DNA of 64,000 bases from JBGSKY01 sp041740995 (GCA_041740995.1 JBGSKY010000269.1:4954-68953); one strand, 5' to 3'; shown: positions 52,137 to 62,005, counted from the stretch's first letter. Numbers and translations are program-made. The notes: generated by a model not told the origin, from the sequence alone.

Positions 52137-53456
52137 CTAAGCCTTCATCATGATGCGTTGTCGGAAGGCGCTGGCGGGCAATCGCACGCCGACTTGTTCT
52201 AAACGAGCCATGCAGTTCGGGCGTACTCCGGTACTCTCGAAATATCCGACTGCTTTTCCCGATTCATCAACGCCTTCTTGAACGTAGCGATAGATGTCTT
52301 GCATGACAACCGTGTCTTGCTCCATACCGACAATCTCAGTGATGTGCGTTACGCGGCGTGGGCCGCCTTGAAGACGGTTCGCCTGAATAATCAAATCGAC
52401 GGCGCCAGAGACTTGCTGACGAATTGCTTTTATGGGCAGCTCGAAGCCAGCCATCATCACCAGCGTTTCAAGACGGGCGATTCCGTCACGAGGACTGTTC
52501 GCGTGGATCGTTGTCAGCGAGCCGTCATGGCCCGTATTCATGGCTTGCAACATGTCGAGCGTTTCACCACCACGGCATTCCCCGATAATAATTCGTTCAG
52601 GACGCATACGCAGAGCGTTTTTGACCAGGTCAGTTGCCGTAATCTGTCCTGTGCCTTCGATGTTTGCCGGGCGTGTTTCCAAACGCACAACGTGATCCTG
52701 CTGCAGTTGCAATTCGGCAGCATCCTCAATCGTAACAATCCGCTGATCGTTTGGAATGAAGCTCGATAGCGTATTGAGCAATGTCGTTTTCCCAGAACCA
52801 GTACCACCGCAGATGATCATATTCAATCGCGCTTTGATCGCGCCTTCGAGCAGCATGACCATTTCCGGTGTGAACGCGCCATAGGTCAGCAAGTCTTCCA
52901 GCCGCAGCGGATTTGAACCAAAGCGACGTATGGAAACTGCCGCGCCGTCGAGAGCTAGTGGTGGAATGATCGCGTTTACGCGTGATCCGTCTTCGAGTCG
53001 CGCGTCGACCATCGGGCAGGTCTCATCGACCCGGCGACCGACCTTGGACACAATCCGGTCAATGATCTGCATCAAGTGTGCGTTATCGCGGAATTCAACG
53101 TCTGTTTTTTCCAAACGTCCGCGTCGCTCGACGAAGATCTTCTTCGGGCCGTTGATGAGGATATCGCTGATCGAGGAATCTTTCAGCAAAAACTCTAGCG
53201 GTCCCAAGCCGAATGTTTCGTCGAGAACTTCCTGAACGAGCTTTTCACGTTCGCTACGATTGAGCAATTGGGCTTCGTTGTCGCAAAGATGCTCTACGAC
53301 CGTTCGAATCTCACGTTTGAGCGCATCGCCCTTCATATCGCCAATCCGACTTAGATCGAGCTTGTCGACCAGTCTGGAATGGATACGTCGTTTGATGCCT
53401 TCGAATTCTTCTTGCTTTGAATTATCAGCCGATCGCGACGTATTAGCGGTTTTCAT
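52137..53456 (-). CDS. CpaF/TadA-type secretion ATPase
   Basis: 439 residues. Hexameric ATPase for Tad/Flp pilus or type II/IV secretion. N-terminal helical domain with ETFGLGPLEFLLKDSSISDI, then PMVDARLEDGSRVNAIIPPL, Walker A IICGGTGSGKTTLLNT, the arginine/His motif NDQRIVTIEDAAEL, Walker B ERIIIGECRGGETLDM and the His box GSLTTIHANSPRDG, all where CpaF has them. No Tad prepilin, CpaE or TadB/C gene lies next to it here, so the rest of the pilus system is elsewhere. It converges on the sulfatase gene, with a weak TGAGTC/GACTCA hairpin between. Confidence 0.94.
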   Translation of the reverse strand: MKTANTSRSADNSKQEEFEGIKRRIHSRLVDKLDLSRIGDMKGDALKREIRTVVEHLCDNEAQLLNRSEREKLVQEVLDETFGLGPLEFLLKDSSISDILINGPKKIFVERRGRLEKTDVEFRDNAHLMQIIDRIVSKVGRRVDETCPMVDARLEDGSRVNAIIPPLALDGAAVSIRRFGSNPLRLEDLLTYGAFTPEMVMLLEGAIKARLNMIICGGTGSGKTTLLNTLSSFIPNDQRIVTIEDAAELQLQQDHVVRLETRPANIEGTGQITATDLVKNALRMRPERIIIGECRGGETLDMLQAMNTGHDGSLTTIHANSPRDGIARLETLVMMAGFELPIKAIRQQVSGAVDLIIQANRLQGGPRRVTHITEIVGMEQDTVVMQDIYRYVQEGVDESGKAVGYFESTGVRPNCMARLEQVGVRLPASAFRQRIMMKA

Positions 53457-53551
53457 AGCATGACCTCGAAAGACGATAGGAACGCGTCGATGATAGATGC
53501 CGTCGAACGCCGCGATAGTTCCGCTTGCTTACAAAGCCAATTCGAACTCGA

Positions 53552-54217
53552 TTAGAGCGTAAGAATTTGGGCTCGAAGTTGCGACGCATTCTCGGCAATA
53601 ACATCAGCACCACTGCACACCAACTCTTCTCTTGATCGGAATCCCCAGGTTACGCCAATCGCAAAACAGCCCGAATTGCGAGCCGTCAACATGTCTGTGT
53701 TTGTATCACCGACATAAGCGATAAGGTCACAAGGGACCGACCATTGGGTCTGAATTTCGAAGACTCCGATTGGGTCGGGTTTACGGGGAACTTCATCGCG
53801 TTGGCCCAGTACAATCGAAAATACGCCTGGGAAATAATGCTGCACTAGTCTTTTGGTAAATCCATCCGGCTTATTCGACAGAACCCCCAAAGCAAACTGA
53901 TGGGTTTGCAGCTCGCTCAAAAGATCGTCGATTCCTGGATAAGCTTTTGTCTCTTTCAAGCATTCGTCATCATAAAAATGAAAGAACCGATGCATGCAAT
54001 CGGCTAGCCATTGGTCGGTCGCGGCGCCGGCGTTTGTATCTTCGAAAGCCCGTTGAAACAGGACTCGAACACCATCGCCAACTAATGTCCGATATCGTTC
54101 CAAGCTATGCGTCGGTTGATCGAGCGATTCGAGAACGCGATTGGCGGCGTTGCCGATGTCGGCTAGCGAGTCAAGTAATGTTCCGTCGAGATCAAAAATA
54201 GCTGCCTTAAATCGCAT
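53552..54217 (-). CDS. HAD-superfamily phosphatase, phosphoglycolate-phosphatase-like
   Basis: 221 residues from the ATG at 54217 (a longer frame from 54292 has no support). Motif I FDLDGTLLDS gives the nucleophile and acid, with a helical cap inserted after it (RTLVGDGVRVLFQRAF is typical of Gph). Motif II is LGVLSNKPD, motif III the lysine in PRKPDP, and motif IV IAYVGDTNTDMLTARNSG. Closest to phosphoglycolate phosphatase or PpaX, hydrolysing 2-phosphoglycolate or pyrophosphate; the exact substrate is not fixed by sequence. Divergent from the alanine dehydrogenase gene. Confidence 0.91.
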   Translation of the reverse strand: MRFKAAIFDLDGTLLDSLADIGNAANRVLESLDQPTHSLERYRTLVGDGVRVLFQRAFEDTNAGAATDQWLADCMHRFFHFYDDECLKETKAYPGIDDLLSELQTHQFALGVLSNKPDGFTKRLVQHYFPGVFSIVLGQRDEVPRKPDPIGVFEIQTQWSVPCDLIAYVGDTNTDMLTARNSGCFAIGVTWGFRSREELVCSGADVIAENASQLRAQILTL

Positions 54218-54328
54218 AAAGTTTTGCTTACCTTTTACTTGTCTTTGTGGATACGATTGGATACCAATAAGGAAACGAACACAAACTTGCACATCGCGTT
54301 ACTTACATGAAAGCTTACTAGGTGATCA

Positions 54329-55426
54329 ATGATTATTGGCGTTCCGCGAGAAATTAAATCTGACGAGTATCGTATCGCCATGTTACCCGTCGGGGTTGAG
54401 GAGCTGACAGCTCGCGGCCACACTGTACTTATGCAGCCTGGAGGTGGGACCGGATCTGGTATTGCTGATGAACAATACGTGACCGCCGGTGCAAAGATGG
54501 TCGAAACCGAAGCTGAATTGTTTTCGCAGTCGGATTTGATTGTCAAAGTAAAAGAATTGATGTCCAGCGAATGGCCGCTTGTGCGACCTGGGCAATTGAT
54601 TTTCACCTATTTTCATTTTGCTGCCGACCGAAAATTGACCGAAGCGATGCTGGCTAGCGGCGGACGCTGTCTGGCATACGAGACACTGAGAGACGACCGC
54701 GGCAGACTGCCGTTGTTAACTCCGATGAGCGAAGTTGCTGGGCGAATGAGTATTCAAGAAGGAGCTAAATTTCTCGAAAGACCACAGATGGGACGCGGAA
54801 TTTTGCTTGGTGGCGTGCCAGGCGTTGCGCCAGCGAATATTACGATCCTGGGCGGCGGAATCGTCGGCGCCAATGCCGCTAGAATTGCCGCTGGTTTTCA
54901 AGCGAACGTTGCGATTTTGGATGTCGACCTGGACCGCCTGCGATATCTTGACGACGTGATGCCGGCCAACGTTAACGTGCTCTTCAGCGACAGACATACG
55001 ATTCGGGAACAATTGGTTCTAGCGGACTTAGTGATCGGGTCCGTTTTGATTCCTGGTGCCAAAGCGCCGCATTTGGTTCGGGCCGAGGATCTAAAATCGA
55101 TGAAACCAGGCAGCGTTATCATCGACGTCGCAATCGATCAAGGCGGTTGCGTGGAAACGTCGCGACCGACGACTCATCAGCAGCCGACTTACATGGTTGA
55201 CGAAGTAGTTCACTATTGTGTAACGAACATGCCTGGAGCCGTTGGCAGAACTAGCACTTATGCGTTGTGCAATGTTACGCTGCCATGGATTTTGCGAATT
55301 GCTGAAGCGGGTTTGGATGCAGCCATGACAAAATACCCGCCATTGCGTACCTCGCTCAACATAGACCAAGGTAGAGTAACCAATAAGGCCGTGGCGCAGA
55401 CCTTCGATCTGGAGTTTAACGACTAG
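54329..55426 (+). CDS. ald: Alanine dehydrogenase
   Basis: 365 residues. It interconverts L-alanine and pyruvate plus ammonia with NAD. Recognised by MIIGVPREIKSDEYRIAMLP with its catalytic lysine region, VKVKELMSSEWPLVRPGQ, the catalytic histidine in FTYFHFAADRKLT, the Rossmann motif ITILGGGIVGANAARIAAG, and the C-terminal VVHYCVTNMPGAVGRTSTYAL. Length is usual for Ald. It has its own promoter region (111 nt from the divergent HAD gene). No regulator is seen beside it. Confidence 0.95.
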   Translation: MIIGVPREIKSDEYRIAMLPVGVEELTARGHTVLMQPGGGTGSGIADEQYVTAGAKMVETEAELFSQSDLIVKVKELMSSEWPLVRPGQLIFTYFHFAADRKLTEAMLASGGRCLAYETLRDDRGRLPLLTPMSEVAGRMSIQEGAKFLERPQMGRGILLGGVPGVAPANITILGGGIVGANAARIAAGFQANVAILDVDLDRLRYLDDVMPANVNVLFSDRHTIREQLVLADLVIGSVLIPGAKAPHLVRAEDLKSMKPGSVIIDVAIDQGGCVETSRPTTHQQPTYMVDEVVHYCVTNMPGAVGRTSTYALCNVTLPWILRIAEAGLDAAMTKYPPLRTSLNIDQGRVTNKAVAQTFDLEFND

Positions 55427-55570
55427 TGACTAATCGAAAATTGTCGTCAAGTTCGTTGCGATCGTAATCCTTTTCCAAATCTGAAGTTGCCACAGTTAAT
55501 TTCTCTCCGTCCACGCAATGAGGTATACTTGAAACAGCTTCGTCGGTTGAACTCTGTTTTTTGGTAGTGC

Positions 55571-56395
55571 ATGATGAAATCAAATTACGCTCTTGCAATG
55601 CTTCGCGCCGGAATCTTTTCTGGGTTACTCACTGTCGCTGGAATTCCCTCAGCATCCAGTTTCGGACAAGCCCTTGGAACCGGCGGCGGATTCGGGACAG
55701 GCACAGGAACCGGCAGCGGATTGGGATCCGGCTTTGGCAGCGGACTGGGTAACAGCGGATTCGGGGGAACTGGCGGCACCGGCGGCTTTGGAGGGAATGG
55801 TGGTACCGGGGGAACCGGCGGAACCGGCGGAACGGGTGCTGCGGCTCAAGGAAGCTCTTCAATCTTTACGCCATCAACAACCTCATTTGGTAACTTGAGT
55901 TTCGGTCGTCAGCCATTCAGCACCGCTAGTAACCTCGCTGGTCCTGCCCGTTCAACAACTGGCACAACAGGTGCCGCGTCTCGCACGGGAACGACTGTCG
56001 GAGGCGTCGGCGGGCTCGGCAGCCTCGGTGGACTCGGTTCATTGGGTGGTTTTGGAAACGCGAATAGATTTAATCCTTCAAGCCAGAACACTCAGCAGAC
56101 CGAATCGCCTGTTAGAACAACGATTACCGCTCGATCGCTGCGCGAAAGTCAACCGGCATTGACCATCGAAGCTACGAAGCTGACCGGTCGTCTCTCGCGA
56201 TTGCCCCGCGCTGAAGAGTATCGCAACGTAAAGCTGTCAATGCAGGGACGAGTTGCGATTATTGATGCGCCAGAGCTCTCGACGACCGCGTTTGATCGAC
56301 TGGCGATGCTACTGCTGCTGGAGCCGGGAGTTGACGATGTACAAGCAGCCGAACGATCGAGCGAAGCGGTCACACCTCAACCAGCTCGCCAATAA
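55571..56395 (+). CDS. Exported glycine/threonine-rich repeat protein
   Basis: 274 residues. A signal peptide (MLRAGIFSGLLTVAGIPSASS) is followed by a long Gly/Thr/Ser repeat: G-T-G-x-G and GGTGGTGG units over residues about 35-100, then GGLGSLGGLGS. The last 100 residues form a folded part: TEATKLTGRLSRLPRAEEYR-like sequence (EATKLTGRLSRLPRAEEYRN), SMQGRVAIIDAPEL and LLLLEPGVDDVQAAER. The final part suggests a small adhesion or pilin-like domain. It could be a surface fibre protein. No enzyme motif is present. Upstream gene is ald, 144 nt away. Confidence 0.8.
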   Translation: MMKSNYALAMLRAGIFSGLLTVAGIPSASSFGQALGTGGGFGTGTGTGSGLGSGFGSGLGNSGFGGTGGTGGFGGNGGTGGTGGTGGTGAAAQGSSSIFTPSTTSFGNLSFGRQPFSTASNLAGPARSTTGTTGAASRTGTTVGGVGGLGSLGGLGSLGGFGNANRFNPSSQNTQQTESPVRTTITARSLRESQPALTIEATKLTGRLSRLPRAEEYRNVKLSMQGRVAIIDAPELSTTAFDRLAMLLLLEPGVDDVQAAERSSEAVTPQPARQ

Positions 56396-56808
56396 TTAAC
56401 TTGAAATTCAGAAGTTTAAAGGCTTTGCCCGCTTTCCTATCAACGGATTGACGGGCTTTCAGCGAATCCCTTGATCTGGCAATTCTATGCCTTTGACCGC
56501 CAAAATTTTCGCACCCAGATCATGAACGAATGGCCGTCTCTTCGCAAAATGCCGCTCGTAATGTTCGTTTCGAGCTGATAGCTCTTTTGCAAATTGGCGG
56601 GGAAGCTAAAAATAGAGCTTTGCGAGTGCATAACGCGTAGGAAAAGAGCTTACGACCAGAGTCATGGCTTTATTTCTGCAAAGACCCACGGGTTTGCTCG
56701 AGGATTCTAGCAACTGCAACAGGGCTTGGATGCCAGGTTTATCCAATCACCGTTGCCACCGTAGCTCGCGAACCATCAAGTTTTGACGTGGATTAGGTAA
56801 CTGTTTCT
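56396..56808. other. 413-nt intergenic region
   Basis: A possible terminator follows the glycine-rich gene: GCCCG (56427-56431) and CGGGC (56452-56456) with a 20-nt loop and TTT after. Nothing else is discernible, and no RBS is evident near the GTG at 56809. Confidence 0.35.
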
Positions 56809-59800
56809 GTGATTGACAGCCATTCAGCGAAGGCACGCGACGACGATCTTGTACATGTGCTGGGCTACATGCATTTTTCGTCGGGACGGACGGATCCAAA
56901 AACCCTTGCTGCAATGAATCGGCTTTACGGTTTGGCGTTGACCTCCGGGTCGACAACTAAACGGCCCTTGGCTGGAATGCCCGCTTGGCTAACGATTCAA
57001 CAATGGTTGCAAGACCGCCTAACTTTATTGGGTGAATCAAAGCCTACCTTTCGTGAAAACGAACAAGCGTCGGAAGTTTTGGCTTTGGTCTGGATGGATT
57101 TGTTGCCAAGCTATCTCGATTTCCACCGTGATCTTCTATTTCATCAGGAACCTGAGGGGCTTTTCAACGGATTTTTCTTGGGCCGCGCAATTGAAACGAT
57201 TTTGGAGCAGGGCGGTCCATGGCACCAACGCGATCGGATCATTCCTGCAGCCATCGATCGATTGAATTCGCTGGTCGGATATCGCCCGGTTGCCGTTTTG
57301 GAAAGCGGCCAACTTGAACCTTACGACAATGAGTGGGTTTGCCCTGTGCCGCTCTATCTGGCCGGCGTCGGTGTTGCCGAGGGTCCATATCAAGAAATCA
57401 TCCAAGCGACGATGGACATTCTGGCCAAGACCGATTCACGCATTCTGCGATCGGCCGGCCTGGATCTCGAAATGTTGAACGAACTCGCCTTCGATCCGCG
57501 AGCGTATGATTTCGATCATCCGTTGAACAAACGTGTAAATTATCAGTTCGGTACTTGGGATCCGAATTCGGCTGACGAAGAAGGCTACTATCGACGTTTT
57601 GTCATCCAGCAAGTCACGCTCGATGCGGTACTCGCGCGTGTCGATGTCGAACGCGAAATGTCTGCTCAAGAAGTTAATTTCGAAGCCGCAGCGGTCCTGG
57701 CTGGCACCATTTTAATGGCCTCCGGCGTGACAGGTTGGGGACCGACAGCGTACGACTCAAATGTCACGTTGACGTCACTGCTGACGCCAATCGCAAATTT
57801 TCGCGATCAGTTTTACGTCGACGTGTTGGCTCGGCTGGAAGGTAATCATGCAGAGCGTTTGAAAGAGGAGGCCTCGCGACGGCGTCAACCCTTCGGTGGA
57901 GCGCGACAACACCTTAACGGTCATATGGCTAAATTGCGCGCTAGTCAGTTGGAACATGTGCAACTCGCAAAATTGTTTGCTCGCATGGGCAGCGCCGAAA
58001 GCGCTCGGATGGAAACTGACCACGTCCCCGTTCCTTCCGCAAGAATGTCATGCCGAATTGATTGCTTACTGACAACCGGACGACAATTGTTACGGGAAGG
58101 TCAACTGGAAGCGGCAGTTAAATTGCCCGATGATATTGTCGACATTCTGCATCGCGGAATCGAGTGCGGGGCCTTGGTTGACCCTTGGAATATCCTCGGT
58201 TTCGCAGGAAACTTCCCTTATTTCCCAAGTTCCGATGCAGCGTGCGAAGATCATCGCATCCGCGAGCTCAATGACCTGCTCGAACGAATTTCAGCCTTCT
58301 TTTCGCGTTTGTGGCGCGAGGCGTCGGCGGCCAATGACCAACCGACATCCGAACGCATTCGATTGCGATTCTTGGATCTGGCCAATTGGTGGCATCAGTA
58401 TGCCGCTCATGAATTGGAAGATATTGCCGCGATCAATTTGCTTAACAGCTATCAAAGCGCGGAACTGGTCGCGCGGGCATTGCGGCTCTGGTACGCCGGC
58501 GGCGCTTCATCGGGCGATGTACGTTTTTGGGCCGAACACGCCGAACTTTTTGACTCGCCACGAGCTTACGCGTTGGTGATCGAAGCCTTATTGGAACGCA
58601 ACGATTATGTCGCTTCGATGGCCTTGCTCGTCCATTGGTTAGGTGAAGCGAAACAGACAGGCTTACGCAGCGGCGAAACGTCCTTTGCAGACCTGGCTCA
58701 GAATTGGTTTTATCAACTGAACAAATACACTGCAAAGCAGGTTACCACGCTGACCGAAGTCGCAGTTTTACCGTCGGAAGATCTCGACGACGATGAGCAA
58801 ATCACCCAAAAAGAAGCTGACATTTCTAAACGCGACCAAAATGCGCCCGAGTCTTCGAAGTCAAAGTCGAAGTCGAAATCAAAACGACTCGCCGAAAAAC
58901 AATCTGCCAAACCAACTGTCGAGTCCAAGTCAGAGATGGACCCGCTGGCAGCCCATGCCGAAGCAATCCAAAAACAGCTTGAATGTTGGGCACTCACCAA
59001 ACGATTTTTCGATTTCATAGAAGCCAACGCTGAAGATTTCTGGCAACCTCCGAAGTTCAATTTGAAAGATAGTAAAGTCCGCCACGAAGAGCAGGACATG
59101 AACATCGAGGAACTTGAAACATCGTTCAATCCGGAGTCCGAGGAAGGCGAAGACCTGTTCGAATCAGCCTATGAAGATTTTGTATACGAGGACAGCACCG
59201 ACGACGGCTTTGAAGGCGCAATCTTCGAAGAAGAATCCGATTCGCAAGACGAATTAATTAGCGAGTCAAGACGCCTGGGCGAACATCTGGGATTTCTGGT
59301 AGCAATCGCTCGGATGTGGAAGGATACCGCGCTGCAAACCTGCTTGGATCGACGTAGCTTGGGTGAAGACAAATCGCAAGTTGACTGCCGAATCGATTCG
59401 TTGAAACAATGGTGCCACCAGTCCGGCGAACATCTGCGCGGCTCACTAACATTGATCGAACAAATCCGTGGCTACCACGTCGCTCGCGGAGGGGCAGATC
59501 AAGATTCAATGTCGCGATACGATCGCAAACGCGTCATCAAAGAATCGTTGATGGAGCGAACGATCCAAGCGGCTCTTGAAATTGCCGATTCGAGGCGGAT
59601 GCTCTTTGCAGCAATCTTGGCGATCAATCCTGATCGCGACGACGCAGTTAAATCGCTTAGCGATGACTTGAGCGGAAACGATTGGGCGGTCGTGGAGATA
59701 TTCGCCAATCTGTTGGCCGGAAATCGTGGACTTGTCGAAGAACAATACCCAAGTTTTCTAGCGGCTTTGCGTCGCGAAAAATTGCTTTACGTTCCAATGG

Positions 59801-61119
59801 CTCGCGGTGGTGATCCGGCGGAGATTTTTCGTGTCCGCCTGCGTCGTCGTTCACTCTCGCATTTGCTGACTTGGTTGCCGCGTCAAGGCCTGTTCTTGGC
59901 AGCCAGTCAACTCATTGAGACCGCTCGAAGTATGGAACACCACAATCACGTCGGTCCAGGCGCGGTTACGGAGTTCGACGACTTATTTCAAATCGCTTTT
60001 CGTTCCATGGCTCGCGCGGTCGCGAGAAATGCATATAGCTTCCGGCCAAATAACGGCGCGTTGTCAGATATGGAGCTTGAACATATTGTTGAACACTCGA
60101 TTGCCGAGCCAGCGGTCCCGCGGTTGCTCGGGCTGATTGAACGATTGACTGAGGTACTCTTACACAGTTGGCTTTCTCACTCACGAACGCTGCGTCTGAG
60201 CGTTTTGGAATTGATCGATACGCCGAATGCCTGGAACGAGTTGGTCGATTTTATTAAAACGTACGGTAGTGGAATTTTCACCCAGGCGTTTTTGAAGCTC
60301 GGTAACGTTCGAGCCATCCTGCATCAAGGCGTCGAAACATGGCTAGAGCAAGCTCGCGAGCAAAACGAGGATACTCCAATCTCGCCAATCGTGGCGGCAA
60401 TCGATGCCGGAAAATTAGAACTGGCCGACGCCAGCAAATGGCTCTCAATCATTCTGGAATCAATCCTCGATCACTATCCAGAGTATCGCGATTATAACAG
60501 CACGACGACGCAATCCGATCGCGGCGAAATGATCTATATGCTGCTCGATTTCTTGCGGTTGCGCGTTCGCTACGATCGCGTTTCGTGGAATTTGAAACCC
60601 GTCTTTTTGGCGCACGAAGTTCTGGTCCGCAACGGATGTCAACAAACGGCTCAACAATGGCGAAGAGCATTGGCCGAACGGGTTGGCCGCGAAGCGAATC
60701 AGTACCTAAACGGGCTTGCAAAATTGCAAGAAACCTACGCCATGCGAATGCCGTCGATCGCCGATCGGCTTGGCGAGCGATTTCTCAAGCCAATGAATAT
60801 CGGACGGATGCGAGCCTTGATTCGCCCCGCAATGAAACAATTGCAGCGACCGGGTACTCGCGGCGTTTCGGCGGCCTTCGAATTGTTGCTGCAAGAAGCT
60901 CACTTGATGATGCGTGAACCAACCGGAGTCGGATTTGAAACTCCGGAGTGGCTCGTTGCGCTGCACGAAGAAGTCGATCAGATCGTCGAGAATCGCATCT
61001 CGCGAATCAAGGAAGTTGCTTTCGAAAGAGCAGTTCCGTTCATCTACTTGCGTGCGACCGAGATCGAAGGTCAATTCGACGCTTTTGCCAAGCAATCACG
61101 CACCCGAAATCTGCCTTAG
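56809..61119 (+). CDS. Very large protein of unknown function (1436 residues)
   Basis: 1436 residues from GTG, the first start codon after a stop; an ATG 20 codons later (residue 21) is also possible. There are no signal peptide, membrane helices or known catalytic motifs. The sequence is mostly alpha-helical and rich in Trp and Leu. A flexible lysine/serine region (KSKSKSKSKR, about residue 683) and a Glu/Asp-rich stretch of about 55 residues (765-820) divide it into an N-terminal and a C-terminal half. In the C-half, helical-repeat-like segments such as SLSHLLTWLPRQGLFLAAS recur. A cytoplasmic scaffold or helical-repeat adaptor fits, but I do not recognise a family. Neighbours give no clue. 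Confidence 0.8.
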   Translation: MIDSHSAKARDDDLVHVLGYMHFSSGRTDPKTLAAMNRLYGLALTSGSTTKRPLAGMPAWLTIQQWLQDRLTLLGESKPTFRENEQASEVLALVWMDLLPSYLDFHRDLLFHQEPEGLFNGFFLGRAIETILEQGGPWHQRDRIIPAAIDRLNSLVGYRPVAVLESGQLEPYDNEWVCPVPLYLAGVGVAEGPYQEIIQATMDILAKTDSRILRSAGLDLEMLNELAFDPRAYDFDHPLNKRVNYQFGTWDPNSADEEGYYRRFVIQQVTLDAVLARVDVEREMSAQEVNFEAAAVLAGTILMASGVTGWGPTAYDSNVTLTSLLTPIANFRDQFYVDVLARLEGNHAERLKEEASRRRQPFGGARQHLNGHMAKLRASQLEHVQLAKLFARMGSAESARMETDHVPVPSARMSCRIDCLLTTGRQLLREGQLEAAVKLPDDIVDILHRGIECGALVDPWNILGFAGNFPYFPSSDAACEDHRIRELNDLLERISAFFSRLWREASAANDQPTSERIRLRFLDLANWWHQYAAHELEDIAAINLLNSYQSAELVARALRLWYAGGASSGDVRFWAEHAELFDSPRAYALVIEALLERNDYVASMALLVHWLGEAKQTGLRSGETSFADLAQNWFYQLNKYTAKQVTTLTEVAVLPSEDLDDDEQITQKEADISKRDQNAPESSKSKSKSKSKRLAEKQSAKPTVESKSEMDPLAAHAEAIQKQLECWALTKRFFDFIEANAEDFWQPPKFNLKDSKVRHEEQDMNIEELETSFNPESEEGEDLFESAYEDFVYEDSTDDGFEGAIFEEESDSQDELISESRRLGEHLGFLVAIARMWKDTALQTCLDRRSLGEDKSQVDCRIDSLKQWCHQSGEHLRGSLTLIEQIRGYHVARGGADQDSMSRYDRKRVIKESLMERTIQAALEIADSRRMLFAAILAINPDRDDAVKSLSDDLSGNDWAVVEIFANLLAGNRGLVEEQYPSFLAALRREKLLYVPMARGGDPAEIFRVRLRRRSLSHLLTWLPRQGLFLAASQLIETARSMEHHNHVGPGAVTEFDDLFQIAFRSMARAVARNAYSFRPNNGALSDMELEHIVEHSIAEPAVPRLLGLIERLTEVLLHSWLSHSRTLRLSVLELIDTPNAWNELVDFIKTYGSGIFTQAFLKLGNVRAILHQGVETWLEQAREQNEDTPISPIVAAIDAGKLELADASKWLSIILESILDHYPEYRDYNSTTTQSDRGEMIYMLLDFLRLRVRYDRVSWNLKPVFLAHEVLVRNGCQQTAQQWRRALAERVGREANQYLNGLAKLQETYAMRMPSIADRLGERFLKPMNIGRMRALIRPAMKQLQRPGTRGVSAAFELLLQEAHLMMREPTGVGFETPEWLVALHEEVDQIVENRISRIKEVAFERAVPFIYLRATEIEGQFDAFAKQSRTRNLP

Positions 61120-61204
61120 GCAGGTTAATCGCTAATCGTCCGAAAGCGTGCGGGAATGACTTCCGTGACGATTGCTCTCAAGAAATCACCCAATCATTTC
61201 GATA

Positions 61205-61232
61205 TTGACATTATTGACACTCCGTCAATAAT
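61205..61232 (+). promoter_or_regulatory. Promoter of the TetR gene, overlapped by its operator
   Basis: TTGACA (61205-61210), 16-nt spacer, AATAAT (61227-61232) fits a sigma-70-type promoter. The predicted start of the transcript falls at about 61238-61240, at the ATG, so the mRNA may be leaderless. Confidence 0.55.
61211..61231. promoter_or_regulatory. TetR-type operator, site 1
   Basis: TTATTGAC (61211-61218), five-nt centre ACTCC, and GTCAATAA (61224-61231) are a perfect palindrome inside the promoter of the TetR gene. It shares TTGACAC-N3-GTCAA with site 2 at 61.98 kb, so repressor control of both units is likely. Confidence 0.72.
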
Positions 61233-61239
61233 AAGATCA

Positions 61240-61956
61240 ATGGAAATTTTGACTCGCAAACAACGCGAAATTCAGCAGCGGGAAACGCAAATTCTCGCGC
61301 TCGCTCGGCCAATGCTCGTGCAAGACGGCTACCAATCGTTAAGCATGGATCGATTGGCCTCGATGATGGAATACGCTAAAGGAACGCTGTACAATCATTT
61401 CCCAAACAAAGAGGAAATCGTTGCCGCCTTGGCGATAGAATCACTTGAACTGCGAAAACGATTGTTCGAAGCGGCTGCTGTTTCCAGCCCAAAATCAAGG
61501 CTTCGTCTCTCCGCGATTGGCAGCGCCTGCGATCTTTACGCGACGGAATTCCGTGACCACCTTGCGATCGAAATGATGCTCCGCAACGAAGTAATTTGGG
61601 ATAAATCGTCTGAAAAACGGCAACAACTAGTGCGCCGCTGTGAATTGAACTGTATGCAAATTGTGTCTGGGATCGTTCGCGACGCGGTTGCAGCTGGCGA
61701 TTTGACACTGCCGCCGAACATGGCAGTTGAAGAATTTGTTTTCGGTTTTTGGTCGCTGACTTACGGTTCGCATTACATCGCCGCTTCAAGTCCTTCATTA
61801 GTGGATGTCGGAGTCGCGCAGCCGCTCTTGTCAATCCGCTACCATTGTTGGACGTTGATGAATGGTTACGGCTGGCTGCCGATGATGAGTTTCGAAGATG
61901 TGGAATCTTTTCGTTCAATGGTAGTGGAGAAAATGAGACGTCATGCAAGCAAGTAA
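61240..61956 (+). CDS. TetR/AcrR family repressor of the adjacent efflux operon
   Basis: 238 residues from ATG 61240; a longer frame from 61156 passes through the promoter and operator, so the later start is chosen. The N-terminal helix-turn-helix is SMDRLASMMEYAKGTLYNH followed by FPNKEEIVAALA, a standard TetR recognition helix. The C-terminal part (LRLSAIGSACDLYATEFRDHLAIEMML, then VEEFVFGFWSLTYGSHYIA) is the ligand-binding, dimerising domain, whose pocket is lined by hydrophobic residues. It should bind the two TTGAC operators and repress itself and the RND genes until a toxic compound binds. The MFP gene starts 49 nt after its stop. Confidence 0.94.
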   Translation: MEILTRKQREIQQRETQILALARPMLVQDGYQSLSMDRLASMMEYAKGTLYNHFPNKEEIVAALAIESLELRKRLFEAAAVSSPKSRLRLSAIGSACDLYATEFRDHLAIEMMLRNEVIWDKSSEKRQQLVRRCELNCMQIVSGIVRDAVAAGDLTLPPNMAVEEFVFGFWSLTYGSHYIAASSPSLVDVGVAQPLLSIRYHCWTLMNGYGWLPMMSFEDVESFRSMVVEKMRRHASK

Positions 61957-61976
61957 CTCCTCTACGGCTCCTTTTT

Positions 61977-62004
61977 TTGACACTAATTTGACACAGAGTC
62001 AAAT
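61977..62004. promoter_or_regulatory. TetR-type operator, site 2, before the efflux adaptor gene
   Basis: TTGACA (61977-61982) is followed by ATTTGAC (61986-61992), spacer ACAGA, and GTCAAAT (61998-62004), a perfect palindrome. Order and centre match site 1 (TTGACA, gap, TTGACAC-N3-GTCAA, TAAT). It ends one nt before the ATG at 62006, overlapping any ribosome site. Confidence 0.72.
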
Positions 62005-62005
62005 A

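Noticed and set aside
58713..59129. 138-codon minus frame inside the 1436-residue gene
   Set aside because: It is made of Ser/Phe/Asp repeats mirrored from the KSKS/acidic DNA of the plus-strand gene.
61943..62005. Earlier start of the efflux adaptor
   Set aside because: It would translate through the operator and gives a 21-residue extension without a membrane or signal character; the ATG at 62006 is better, though not proven.
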